Source: Polaribacter sp. BAL334 (lineage in GTDB: Bacteria; Bacteroidota; Bacteroidia; Flavobacteriales; Flavobacteriaceae). From it: a stretch of DNA of 64,000 nt. The notes under the pieces are model-generated. The model searched no databases. It saw only the letters and a list, made by a program, of their open reading frames with translations, and was not told the DNA's origin. The translations under genes and the position numbers were made by a program. The stretch lies in the NCBI RefSeq assembly GCF_015767435.1, contig NZ_JADWOV010000271.1, forward strand, positions 1 through 64,000. The letters run 5' to 3'. This document shows, in pieces, positions 15,934 through 24,855 of the stretch. Every line of letters starts with the position of its first letter. Position 1 is the stretch's first letter.

Positions 15934-18900
15934 ATGTTTCAATCTAGATTTATAATTGTACTATTTTCTAGCTTTTTAATAACTTTTATAAGTTGTAATA
16001 AAAACAATGAAAATAAACCAAGCTATCTACTAACTGTTTTATCTCCTGAAAAAACAGGTATTTCTTTTCAAAACCAGCTTACAGAAGACGAAGCTCATAG
16101 TATTATCAACTATATTTATTTTTATAATGGTGGTGGTGTAAGTGTGGGAGATATCAATAATGATGGCTTGCCTGATGTATATTTTGTTGCCAATCAAGGG
16201 TATAATAAATTGTATCTCAACAAAGGAAATCTTCAATTTGAAGATATTACTGAAAAAGCCAACGTTGGTGGCTCTTCTGATTGGAACACTGGCGCCACAA
16301 TGATTGACATCAATAATGATGGTTTGTTGGATATTTATGTATGTGCCGTTTCTGGTTTGTTAGATTTTAAAGGTCATAACGAATTATTTATCAATAATGG
16401 GGATGGTACTTTTTCTGAAAAATCAGCTGAATATGGACTCGATTTTGAGGGATATTCAACCCAAGCCTATTTTTTTGACTTCGATAAAGATGACGATTTA
16501 GATGTGTATATTGTAAATCATGCTGTGCACACCAATTTATCTCATGGTCCTGCATCTGAAAGAAACAACAGAAGCCCTTTTGTTGGTGACGTTTTACTCC
16601 AAAATAACGAAGGAAAATTTACGGATGTAAGTGAAAAAGCGGGAATTTTTGGAGGTGTAAATGGCTATGGGTTAAGTGCTTCCATTGCCGATTTTAACAA
16701 TGATGGTTGGGATGATATTTATGTCTGCAATGATTTTCATGAAGATGATTATTATTACATCAACAATAAAAACGGAACTTTTACTGAAAAGTTGTCAACC
16801 GCATTTTCTACAATTAGCAGGTTTTCAATGGGAAGTGATGTTTCCGACATCAATGGAGATGGATTTCAAGATTTGATTGCACTGGATATGTTGCCCAATG
16901 ACGAACGAATTTTGAAAGAAACAGAAGGTGATGATGTGATGCTAAACATGCAAATAAACCTGAAAAATCTTGGTTATAAAGACCAATATTCCAGAAATGT
17001 TTTGCAAATGAATGTGGATGGTGATTTCTTTTATGAAACTGCTTTTTTAAATGGAGTTGCTGATACAGATTGGAGTTGGTCTCCTCTTTTTGCAGATTAT
17101 GATAATGATGCTCATCAAGATGTATTTATTGCAAATGGAATTCTGAGAAGACCCAATGACTTGGATTTTAAAAATTATGTTTCTAATACTTTCAAAAGAT
17201 ATGGACAAGCAAAAGGCTTGCAATGGCTTTACAAATCCATAGACCAAATGCCAAGTGGAAAAGTTCCGAATCAAATTTTTAGCGGAAATTCCAATCGCTT
17301 TTCAGAAAAAACAGGTTCTTGGATAGCAAAAAATCCTTCGCTTTCTAATGGGGCTGTGTATGTTGATTTGGATTTGGATGGTGATTTAGATATCATTACT
17401 AATAATGTCAATGATTTTGCTACGATTTATGAAAACACCACTAATGCATCCAAAAATTATATCGCTATAAAACTGAACTATATCAAAGAAAATAAAGAGG
17501 CAATTGGTGCAAAAGCATCACTTTATTTCAATCAAAAAAAACAATTGAAACAGGTTTTTAAATCACGTGGATTTTTATCCTCGGTGGAAAGTAAACTTCA
17601 TTTTGGATTGGATACCATTGGCAAAATAGACTCTCTTGAAATTATTTGGCCCAACCAAAAACGACAAGTTGAAAAAAATCTTGCCATCAATCAATTGCAT
17701 ACCATTTCTTACAAACCAATAGAAAATGCAATCACTTTTCCTATTGAAAATACTAAAAAAGCCTATTTTTCCTCAGAAAATTTGATCAGTTTTATACATA
17801 AAGAAGATACATACAATGATTTTTTTGCTACAAAATTAACTCCCTACAAAGTGTCCACATTAGGTCCAGCAATTGCTGTTGGTGATGTTGATAAAAATGG
17901 ATTTGAAGACGTGTATATAGGTGCTGCCTCTGGAAAAGCAAGTGAATTATACTTGAATACTGGCACAAAATTCATCAAATCTTCTCAAAAAGCATTTGAA
18001 ATGGATGCCGAATTTGAAGACAATGATGCTGTCTTTTTTGATGCGGATGGTGATGGAGACTTGGATTTATATGTTGCTTCCGGAATTCATTCTCAAAGAG
18101 ATAAAAACTTTGAAATAGACAGATTGTATATCAATTCAAATGGAAAATTCACAAAATCTTCAAAACAAATTCTGACAAATCCGTTAAATACCTCTTGCGT
18201 TATTGCATACGATTATGATGGTGATGGTGATGAAGATTTGTTTGTTGGAAACCTTTCCAATCCTGATTATTTTGGTGCTTTTGTAAATTCAACCATCCTG
18301 AAAAATAATGGAAAAGGTGTTTTTGAGGCTGATAAAAATTTTATCATTTCAGGAAAAATAACAGCCGCTGTTTGGATGGACATCAATAATGACAACCAAA
18401 AAGATTTGTTGATTGCCTCTGAATGGGATGCTCCAAAAATTTATATCAATAACAAAGGAACATTGACGTTGCAAAAACTTCCTAAAAATATAAACGGTCT
18501 TTGGCAATCCATTACTGCTTTTGACATCGATAATGATGGAGATTTGGATATTGTGTTAGGGAATTGGGGAGAAAATAACAAGTTTCAAAAGTTTCTGAAC
18601 AAACCCATTCGAATGTATCATGGAGATTTAGATCAAAATAATTCCAAAGAAACCCTATTGGCGTATGCAATTGGCGAAGAATATTTTCCGGTAAACTCTA
18701 AAAGTGAATTGGTTTCTCAAATGAATTTTATCAGTAAAAAATTTGTAACACACAAAGATTTTGCTTCTCAAAACATCGAAAAAATATTTACAAAAGAAAT
18801 GCTTGACAAAGCTCAAAAACACGAAATTCATACCTTAGCTTCTGGATATTTAGTGAATAATAATGGTAATTTTGACGCTTTTGTTCCCTTTGATATTGCC

Positions 18901-19188
18901 TTTCAATTAGCGCCTATACATTCGTTTACAAAGCTGGAAATTCAAGGAAAAAACCACTTATTGATTAGTGGAAACTCTGAAAAAACCAACAATTATCATG
19001 GAAATTATACTTCGCTAAAAGGCATTTTAGCGCGAACTAAAAAAGACTATGAATTTGTAAATCGTTTAGGAATAGAACCTTTTAAAAAGCAAATCAAAGA
19101 AACCACTGTTGTTCAAATGAAAGATAAAAATGTGCTCTTTGTGCTCGTGAATAATGACACGTTAAAAACCTATACTTTTAAGAATTAG
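15934..19188 (+). CDS. VCBS/FG-GAP repeat lipoprotein with ASPIC/UnbV domain
   Basis: A 1084-residue surface or periplasmic lipoprotein (lipobox TFISC, Cys21). It contains about ten repeats of the type DINNDGLPDVYF, DFDKDDDLDVYIVN and DADGDGDLDLYVASG. The acidic D-x-D/N-x-D-G loops are calcium-binding FG-GAP motifs, which suggests one or two beta propellers. Around residues 510-590 lies an ASPIC/UnbV domain (AIGAKASLYFN and FGLDTIGKIDSLEIIWP). Such proteins are abundant in marine flavobacteria and are thought to act in binding or glycan capture, but none of this is proven for this one. It is followed 3 bases later by the haloperoxidase-like gene, so the two probably work together. Confidence 0.85.
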   Translation: MFQSRFIIVLFSSFLITFISCNKNNENKPSYLLTVLSPEKTGISFQNQLTEDEAHSIINYIYFYNGGGVSVGDINNDGLPDVYFVANQGYNKLYLNKGNLQFEDITEKANVGGSSDWNTGATMIDINNDGLLDIYVCAVSGLLDFKGHNELFINNGDGTFSEKSAEYGLDFEGYSTQAYFFDFDKDDDLDVYIVNHAVHTNLSHGPASERNNRSPFVGDVLLQNNEGKFTDVSEKAGIFGGVNGYGLSASIADFNNDGWDDIYVCNDFHEDDYYYINNKNGTFTEKLSTAFSTISRFSMGSDVSDINGDGFQDLIALDMLPNDERILKETEGDDVMLNMQINLKNLGYKDQYSRNVLQMNVDGDFFYETAFLNGVADTDWSWSPLFADYDNDAHQDVFIANGILRRPNDLDFKNYVSNTFKRYGQAKGLQWLYKSIDQMPSGKVPNQIFSGNSNRFSEKTGSWIAKNPSLSNGAVYVDLDLDGDLDIITNNVNDFATIYENTTNASKNYIAIKLNYIKENKEAIGAKASLYFNQKKQLKQVFKSRGFLSSVESKLHFGLDTIGKIDSLEIIWPNQKRQVEKNLAINQLHTISYKPIENAITFPIENTKKAYFSSENLISFIHKEDTYNDFFATKLTPYKVSTLGPAIAVGDVDKNGFEDVYIGAASGKASELYLNTGTKFIKSSQKAFEMDAEFEDNDAVFFDADGDGDLDLYVASGIHSQRDKNFEIDRLYINSNGKFTKSSKQILTNPLNTSCVIAYDYDGDGDEDLFVGNLSNPDYFGAFVNSTILKNNGKGVFEADKNFIISGKITAAVWMDINNDNQKDLLIASEWDAPKIYINNKGTLTLQKLPKNINGLWQSITAFDIDNDGDLDIVLGNWGENNKFQKFLNKPIRMYHGDLDQNNSKETLLAYAIGEEYFPVNSKSELVSQMNFISKKFVTHKDFASQNIEKIFTKEMLDKAQKHEIHTLASGYLVNNNGNFDAFVPFDIAFQLAPIHSFTKLEIQGKNHLLISGNSEKTNNYHGNYTSLKGILARTKKDYEFVNRLGIEPFKKQIKETTVVQMKDKNVLFVLVNNDTLKTYTFKN

Positions 19189-19191
19189 ACA

Positions 19192-20517
19192 ATGCGATTT
19201 TTAAGAACCCTTTTCTTGTTTTTGAGTTTCCTTTTTATAGTTTCGTGCAAAAAAGAAGGAATTCAAATTGAAACAAACGACTTTCATTTTTTGGTGGATG
19301 AAGTCACTGAAGTCATGATTCATGATATTTTTTCACCTCCTGTGGCAAGCAGAATTTATGCTTATCCAAACATTGCAGCCTATGAAGTGTTGAATTCAGA
19401 AAACGGAAAATACCAATCACTTTCCCATCAATTGAATGATTTAACAGCTGTTGAATCACTCCCGAAAAATGAACAAACAAACAAAAGGTTAGCGGCATTA
19501 ATCGCCTATTTGGATGTTGCCAAAGAACTCGTTTTCTCAAAAGAAGAGTTGATTTCTGTAAGAGATAGTTTGTATGAGCATTGGAAATCCATCAATTCCA
19601 CCGAATTTTTAGCTGCAGAAAAATATGGATTGGCAGTTTCTTCACACATTATTGATTGGATGAAAAAAGACAATTATACAGAAACGCGCAGCATGCCAAA
19701 TTTCAATGTGCATTCTGATGATCCTGGAAGATGGCAACCAACTCCACCTGCATATATGAACGGAATTGAGCCTCATTGGAGTAAAATTCGTCCTTTTGTA
19801 TTGGAATCTTCCTCGCAATTCAAGCCTGTTCCACCACCAACATTTTCGATGGAAAAGAACTCCGAATTTTATAAAGAAGTTATGGATTTGTATGAAATGA
19901 CGAACAAAATAAGAGAAAAAGGAGATGCTTCTGAAGAGGTTGCCATTGCACAATTTTGGGATTGCAACCCCTATGTTTCTGTGAACAAAGGACATTTTAT
20001 GTTTGCATCCAAAAAGATTACACCTGGAGCTCATTGGATTGGAATTTGCAAAATTGCCACAAAGGAAAGTGCTTCCGATTTTGAAAAAACAATTTTTGCG
20101 TATACCAAAACTTCCATTGCTATTTTTGATGCATTTATCAGTTGTTGGGACGAAAAATATCGCAGTAATTTGATTCGGCCAGAAACGCTCATCAATAAAT
20201 TGATAGACAATACCTGGACTCCTTTATTGCAAACGCCTCCATTTCCTGAATATACAAGCGGACATTCTGTGGTCTCAGGAGCAGCCTCAGAAGTTTTGAC
20301 GAGTATTTTTGGTGATGATGTTGCTTTTGAAGACACTACCGAAATTCCTTATGGATTGCCAGTAAGAAATTTTACCTCCTTTAGAAATGCAGCCAAAGAA
20401 GCTGCCATTAGCAGAATGTATGGTGGAATTCACTACAGTTCCGCCATAAAAAACGGACTTACACAAGGGATTTCTTTGGGGAATTTTGTGAATGGGAAAT
20501 TGGTTTTTGAAAAGTAG
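19192..20517 (+). CDS. Vanadium-dependent haloperoxidase-like (PAP2 superfamily) lipoprotein
   Basis: A 441-residue lipoprotein (lipobox FIVSC, Cys19). The C-terminal half carries the vanadate/phosphate site motifs of the PAP2/haloperoxidase superfamily: KYRSNLIRPET near residue 320, EYTSGHSVVSGAASEV near 355, and ISRMYGGIHYSSAI near 405. Members either oxidise halides with peroxide or remove phosphate; I cannot tell which from sequence alone. The HYSS where many enzymes have HYxxD may alter the site. It follows the VCBS lipoprotein with a 3-base gap. This gene pairing occurs widely in Bacteroidota as far as I recall. Confidence 0.83.
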   Translation: MRFLRTLFLFLSFLFIVSCKKEGIQIETNDFHFLVDEVTEVMIHDIFSPPVASRIYAYPNIAAYEVLNSENGKYQSLSHQLNDLTAVESLPKNEQTNKRLAALIAYLDVAKELVFSKEELISVRDSLYEHWKSINSTEFLAAEKYGLAVSSHIIDWMKKDNYTETRSMPNFNVHSDDPGRWQPTPPAYMNGIEPHWSKIRPFVLESSSQFKPVPPPTFSMEKNSEFYKEVMDLYEMTNKIREKGDASEEVAIAQFWDCNPYVSVNKGHFMFASKKITPGAHWIGICKIATKESASDFEKTIFAYTKTSIAIFDAFISCWDEKYRSNLIRPETLINKLIDNTWTPLLQTPPFPEYTSGHSVVSGAASEVLTSIFGDDVAFEDTTEIPYGLPVRNFTSFRNAAKEAAISRMYGGIHYSSAIKNGLTQGISLGNFVNGKLVFEK

Positions 20518-20530
20518 TTTTTAAAAACCA

Positions 20531-20557
20531 AAAACCCTGAACGATGTTCAGGGTTTT
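20531..20557. terminator. Bidirectional hairpin terminator
   Basis: A perfect 12-bp stem AAAACCCTGAAC / GTTCAGGGTTTT with loop GAT lies between the convergent haloperoxidase and sdhB genes. It shares the core CTGAACGATGTTCAG with the terminator at 2666-2696. Confidence 0.85.
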
Positions 20558-20579
20558 CTATAAAAGTTATAAAAGTTCT

Positions 20580-21320
20580 TTAAATAGACGCTTTCAATAA
20601 TTCTCTATTCATACGTGCTATCACATCTAAGGAAATTCCTTTTGGGCATTCCACTTCGCAAGCACCTGTATTTGTACAGTTTCCAAAACCTTCTAAATCC
20701 ATTTGCGCTACCATGTTTTTAACTCGGTCAGCCGCTTCTACTTGTCCTTGTGGCAACAACGCATATTGCGACACTTTTGCACCCACAAACAACATCGCTG
20801 AAGAGTTTTTACAAGTGGCTACACAAGCTCCACAACCAATACAAGTTGCTGCATCCATAGCTGTATCAGCTGCGTGTTTTGAAATTGGAATCGAGTTGGC
20901 ATCTTGCGTATTTCCAGAGGTATTTACAGAAATATAACCACCTGCATGTTGAATTCTGTCAAAAGCACTTCTGTCAACAACCAAGTCTTTAATCACCGGA
21001 AATGCAGTGGCTCTCCAAGGTTCAATGGTAATGGTATCACCATCTTTGAACATTCGCATATGCAATTGACAGGTTGTAATGCCTCTATCAGGACCATGTG
21101 CTTCTCCATTGATAAACATGGAACACATTCCGCAAATTCCCTCTCTACAATCATGATCAAAAGCCACAGGTTCTTCACCTTTGTTGATGAGTTGTTCGTT
21201 CAAAACATCCATCATTTCCAAGAAAGACATGTGTTCTGAAATATCAGCAACTTTATAATCAACCATTTGACCCTTAGAACGAGTGTCTTTCTGTCTCCAA
21301 ATTTTTAATGTTAAATTCAT
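20580..21320 (-). CDS. sdhB: Succinate dehydrogenase iron-sulfur subunit
   Basis: A 246-residue electron-transfer subunit of complex II on the inner face of the membrane. The 2Fe-2S site is [15 protein letters not shown] with a later Cys in TTCQ. The C-terminal ferredoxin domain has [13 protein letters not shown] and [14 protein letters not shown] for the 4Fe-4S and 3Fe-4S clusters. I chose the ATG at 21320, giving [10 protein letters not shown]; the open frame to 21353 adds an atypical leader. This is the B-type (cytochrome b558) complex II shared by Bacteroidota. It is the last gene of sdhC-sdhA-sdhB. Confidence 0.95.
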   Translation of the reverse strand: MNLTLKIWRQKDTRSKGQMVDYKVADISEHMSFLEMMDVLNEQLINKGEEPVAFDHDCREGICGMCSMFINGEAHGPDRGITTCQLHMRMFKDGDTITIEPWRATAFPVIKDLVVDRSAFDRIQHAGGYISVNTSGNTQDANSIPISKHAADTAMDAATCIGCGACVATCKNSSAMLFVGAKVSQYALLPQGQVEAADRVKNMVAQMDLEGFGNCTNTGACEVECPKGISLDVIARMNRELLKASI

Positions 21321-21340
21321 TTTTTTATGCTTTAAGCTGT

Positions 21341-21388
21341 TAGCTTTTGGCAATTAGCGAAAGGCTAATGGCGAAAGGCTAAAAGCGA
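21341..21388. repeat. Small palindromic repeat between sdhA and sdhB
   Basis: The 71-base gap contains GCGAAAGGCTAA twice in imperfect tandem. It is flanked by TAGCTTTTGG on the left and CTAAAAGCG on the right, so it can fold into a small stem. It may be a dispersed intergenic element or an mRNA-stability hairpin. Confidence 0.6.
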
Positions 21389-21391
21389 ATA

Positions 21392-23389
21392 TTATTTATA
21401 ACTTCTCTCTTTTACCTCAATATTCTCGTATTCCAAGATTTCTTTGTGAAGAACAGCGTCTTTTGGTTCGCCTTTGTATTCCCAAGCTGACACATATTGA
21501 AACTCTTTTCTTCTTTGTGCTTCACCTTCTGGAGTTTGGTATTCTTCTCTAAAATGTCCTCCTGCAGATTCTTCTCTTTGTAGAGCATCTTTTGCAAACA
21601 ACTCTCCTAATTCAAGGAAGTCAGCAACTCTAGTTGCTTTTGCCAATTCTTCATTGTATTGTTTGTCAGAGCCTGGCACAGAGACATTTTGCCAAAAATC
21701 TTTTCTCAAAGCAGCAATTTCTTCAATAGCTTCTTTCAATCCTTGTTCGTTTCTAGACATTCCACATTTATCCCACATGATTTTTCCTAATTTTTTGTGG
21801 TAATAATCTACAGAATGTGTTCCTTTATTGTTGATGAAAAAATCAATAGTATCTTTTACTGATTTTTCAGCTTCGTCAAATTCTGGAGAATCAGTTGGGA
21901 TTTTTCCAGTTCTGATGTCATCTGCCAAATAATCTCCAATAGTATATGGCAATACAAAATAGCCATCAGCCAAACCTTGCATCAACGCAGAAGCACCTAA
22001 TCTGTTAGCTCCGTGTTCAGAGAAATTCGCTTCTCCAATAGCATAACATCCAGGAATGGTAGTCATCAAATTATAATCTACCCAAACACCACCCATGGTA
22101 TAATGCACAGCTGGATAAATCATCATTGGTGTTTCGTATGGATTTTCATCGACGATTTTTTCATACATCTGGAATAAGTTTCCATATTTTGCAGCCACTA
22201 TTTTTTGCCCTAATTCATATACTTTAGCCGCTGAAGGATTGTCAATGTTTTGAATTTTTGCTTGCTCTTTTCCATATCTTTCAATAGAGGCAGCAAAATC
22301 TAAAAACACAGCTTCTCCTGTAGCGTTTACACCAAAACCAGCATCACAACGCTCTTTTGCAGCTCTTGAAGCCACGTCTCTTGGTACCAAATTACCAAAA
22401 GCAGGATAACGTCTTTCTAAGAAATAATCTCTTTGATCTTCGGTCAATTGTGTTGGTTTTATCTTTCTTTCACGAATTAATTTTGCATCTTCCAAACTTT
22501 TTGGAACCCAAATTCTTCCATCATTTCTCAATGATTCAGACATCAATGTTAATTTTGATTGATAATCTCCTGAACGTGGAATACACGTTGGATGAATTTG
22601 TGTAAAACAAGGATTTGCAAAAAATGCTCCTTTTTTATGAATTTTCCAAGCAGCAGTTACGTTTGAACCCATCGCATTTGTAGAAAGGAAATATACGTTT
22701 CCATATCCACCAGAAGCAATCACAACTGCGTGTGCGGAATGACGCTCAATTTCACCAGTTACCAAATTACGAGCAATGATTCCTCTCGCTTTTCCACCAA
22801 CCAGCACAACATCCAACATTTCGTGTCTGTTAAACATTTCAATTTTACCACGTGCAATTTGTCTGTTCATTGCAGAATAGGCACCTAATAATAATTGTTG
22901 TCCAGTTTGTCCTTTGGCATAAAATGTTCTTGAAACTAACACACCACCAAAAGAACGATTGTCTAACAATCCTCCATAATCACGCGCAAAAGGAACTCCT
23001 TGTGCCACACATTGGTCAATGATATTTGCAGAAACTTCTGCCAATCTATATACGTTTGCTTCTCTTGAACGATAATCTCCTCCTTTTACAGTATCGTAAA
23101 ATAATCTGTAAGTTGAATCTCCATCACCTTGATAATTTTTGGCAGCGTTGATTCCTCCTTGCGCAGCAATGGAATGTGCTCTTCTTGGAGAATCTTGATA
23201 GCAAAATGCTTTTACGTTGTATCCTAATTCTGCCAACGTTGCAGCAGCAGAACCTCCAGCCAAACCTGTTCCAACCACAATAATATCAATATGACGTTTG
23301 TTTGCAGGATTTACTAAGTTGATTTTGTTTTTATAATCAGTCCATTTATCTTTTAATGGGCCTTTTGGAATTTTTGAATCTAAAGTCAT
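21392..23389 (-). CDS. sdhA: Succinate dehydrogenase flavoprotein subunit
   Basis: A 665-residue catalytic subunit that oxidises succinate to fumarate with covalently bound FAD. It has an FAD-binding Rossmann start ([20 protein letters not shown]), the FAD-attachment region [15 protein letters not shown], the substrate loop with [17 protein letters not shown], and the capping and C-terminal motif [19 protein letters not shown]. Length and the C-terminal [13 protein letters not shown] match the Bacteroidota/B. subtilis-like b558 type rather than the shorter proteobacterial enzyme. It starts 9 bases after sdhC ends. Confidence 0.97.
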   Translation of the reverse strand: MTLDSKIPKGPLKDKWTDYKNKINLVNPANKRHIDIIVVGTGLAGGSAAATLAELGYNVKAFCYQDSPRRAHSIAAQGGINAAKNYQGDGDSTYRLFYDTVKGGDYRSREANVYRLAEVSANIIDQCVAQGVPFARDYGGLLDNRSFGGVLVSRTFYAKGQTGQQLLLGAYSAMNRQIARGKIEMFNRHEMLDVVLVGGKARGIIARNLVTGEIERHSAHAVVIASGGYGNVYFLSTNAMGSNVTAAWKIHKKGAFFANPCFTQIHPTCIPRSGDYQSKLTLMSESLRNDGRIWVPKSLEDAKLIRERKIKPTQLTEDQRDYFLERRYPAFGNLVPRDVASRAAKERCDAGFGVNATGEAVFLDFAASIERYGKEQAKIQNIDNPSAAKVYELGQKIVAAKYGNLFQMYEKIVDENPYETPMMIYPAVHYTMGGVWVDYNLMTTIPGCYAIGEANFSEHGANRLGASALMQGLADGYFVLPYTIGDYLADDIRTGKIPTDSPEFDEAEKSVKDTIDFFINNKGTHSVDYYHKKLGKIMWDKCGMSRNEQGLKEAIEEIAALRKDFWQNVSVPGSDKQYNEELAKATRVADFLELGELFAKDALQREESAGGHFREEYQTPEGEAQRRKEFQYVSAWEYKGEPKDAVLHKEILEYENIEVKERSYK

Positions 23390-23398
23390 AGTGTAAGA

Positions 23399-24073
23399 TT
23401 AATGGTTAAAATGGTGAAACAATGCGATAAAAATAAACCCTAAAGGAACAATGATTGCGTAGGCTTTTCCAACGTTTTCCAATTTTTTACGCAAAGAAGC
23501 AGCTCCTACTGATTGAAAAGCAGACGTAAATCCATGTGCTAAATGCAATCCTAAGAAAACGAATGCTAAGGCGTAAGCAACCACTCGAATTGGACTTACA
23601 AATTTGTGTGTTAATTCTTCGTAATAACGCAAACCTTCTACACCTTCCATGGTTCCTGACCAATCGCCTTTGATGAATTTGGTATTGATTTCTGGAAACC
23701 AAAAATCGATAAAATGCAATACTATAAATGCTAGAATAACAACTCCACTCCAAATCATATTTCTACTCATCCAAGTAGCATTGGCAGCTCCATTGTTTTT
23801 AGCATATTTTGTTTGTCTTGCGTTGTTGTTTTTGATTTCAAGGATAAAACCCATCACAAAATGAAAAACAACTCCAAAAATCAATACGGGCTGTAAAGCA
23901 AATTGAACCAATGGATTTGTTCCCATAAAATGAGAAACTTCATTGAACAATTCAGGACTAAAAACCGATAAGGTATTGATAAATAAATGTTGCAATAAGA
24001 AAATCATTAAGAAGAAAGCCGAAAGTGCCATCGCTACTTTTCTTCCAATGGATGATTTGAAAAATCCGCTCAT
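23399..24073 (-). CDS. sdhC: Succinate dehydrogenase cytochrome b558 subunit
   Basis: A 224-residue membrane anchor with five hydrophobic segments that carries two haems and passes electrons to menaquinone. It has SSIGRKVAMALSAFFLMIF at the start, then His-bearing helices: LLQHLFIN, FGVVFHFVMGF, VILAFIVLHFIDF and FLGLHLAHGF. There is no sdhD, as expected for this complex II class. It is first in the sdhCAB operon, and a promoter matching the Bacteroidota consensus lies just upstream. Confidence 0.94.
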   Translation of the reverse strand: MSGFFKSSIGRKVAMALSAFFLMIFLLQHLFINTLSVFSPELFNEVSHFMGTNPLVQFALQPVLIFGVVFHFVMGFILEIKNNNARQTKYAKNNGAANATWMSRNMIWSGVVILAFIVLHFIDFWFPEINTKFIKGDWSGTMEGVEGLRYYEELTHKFVSPIRVVAYALAFVFLGLHLAHGFTSAFQSVGAASLRKKLENVGKAYAIIVPLGFIFIALFHHFNH

Positions 24074-24099
24074 TGTAGTTTAGTTAAAAAATTTGACTA

Positions 24100-24131
24100 C
24101 AAAAATACGGCGAAACGAATCGCTTTTCAAA
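24100..24131 (-). promoter_or_regulatory. sdhCAB promoter candidate
   Basis: On the minus strand a TTTG (-33, at 24128-24131) is followed after 20 bases by TATTTTTG (-7, at 24100-24107), 26 bases before the sdhC start. Both boxes and the spacing fit the Bacteroidota sigma-A consensus. Confidence 0.65.
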
Positions 24132-24178
24132 GAAATTACAACGTTTTCGAGAGTATTTAGAACAATTTTAAATTAATT

Positions 24179-24793
24179 TTAAGGAATTTGATTTGAAGCA
24201 ACCAAACACTTGTTGTTTTTCCATTTACCTTTTAAAGAATCTGGTGAAATTTTAGTACCATCGCAAGTTAAAAAACGGCCGTTTTTATCTTTTTTGATAA
24301 TTTTCATTTTCCCCTCATGAATGGCATTGATGACTCTATATATCAAACCCGTTTTGGAAATATCGCTGTTTTTTGAAATCAATAACAATCCTTGAGTATT
24401 ATTAAACAAATCCATTTCCGAAGAAATTTCGTCAGGAACAATTCCGTCTTCATTTTCGTTGTTTTTAAACATCAAATAATTTTCCTTTTCGTGCGCTTTT
24501 CCTAAGGATTTTGCAGCCGATTTTCCCATTTCTTGATGCAATCTTGCCATCCAATACGCATGTCTGAACGCATCTACTTGACCTCCAGAAGAATCACCAT
24601 CTAACAAATTTGTTTTACTGATAGAATCCGAAATTCTTTGGACTTCCATTGATATTTCGTACGCTTTTTTTGCCTTAAATGGATGTGAAAGCACCCAACT
24701 TTTTTTGGGTCCTGAAAGCGCAAAAAAACTTTTTAAATCGGTTTGTGCGTTTAAAGAAATTGAAATAAAAAATAATAGTAGTGTCTTTTTCAT
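24179..24793 (-). CDS. Exported protein with DUF6973-like domain
   Basis: A 204-residue protein with a short signal peptide (cleavage probably after NAQ at residue 17). The body begins LSGPKKSWVLSHPFKAKKAY and contains GGQVDAFRHAYWMARLHQEMG, NYLMFKNNE and MDLFNNTQGL. I recall this pattern (DAFRHA...W, DxxNN..G) from DUF6973 proteins, whose function is unknown. The conserved His, Asp and Asn could form a metal or catalytic site; that is inference. It lies downstream of the sortilin-like gene but behind a terminator-like hairpin, so it may be transcribed alone. Confidence 0.7.
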   Translation of the reverse strand: MKKTLLLFFISISLNAQTDLKSFFALSGPKKSWVLSHPFKAKKAYEISMEVQRISDSISKTNLLDGDSSGGQVDAFRHAYWMARLHQEMGKSAAKSLGKAHEKENYLMFKNNENEDGIVPDEISSEMDLFNNTQGLLLISKNSDISKTGLIYRVINAIHEGKMKIIKKDKNGRFLTCDGTKISPDSLKGKWKNNKCLVASNQIP

Positions 24794-24806
24794 GAAAATA
24801 TTAAAA

Positions 24807-24847
24807 ACCTCACAGTCCCGAATTTTCGGGATGAAAACCTGTGAGGT
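24807..24847 (-). terminator. Two-tier hairpin between the BNR protein and DUF6973-like genes
   Basis: The outer arms ACCTCACAG (24807-24815) and CTGTGAGGT (24839-24847) enclose an inner palindrome TCCCGAATTTTCGGGA (24816-24831). The minus strand continues with a short T run, fitting a terminator for the propeller protein gene, whose stop is 9 bases before. Confidence 0.7.
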
Positions 24848-24855
24848 CTTTGTAA

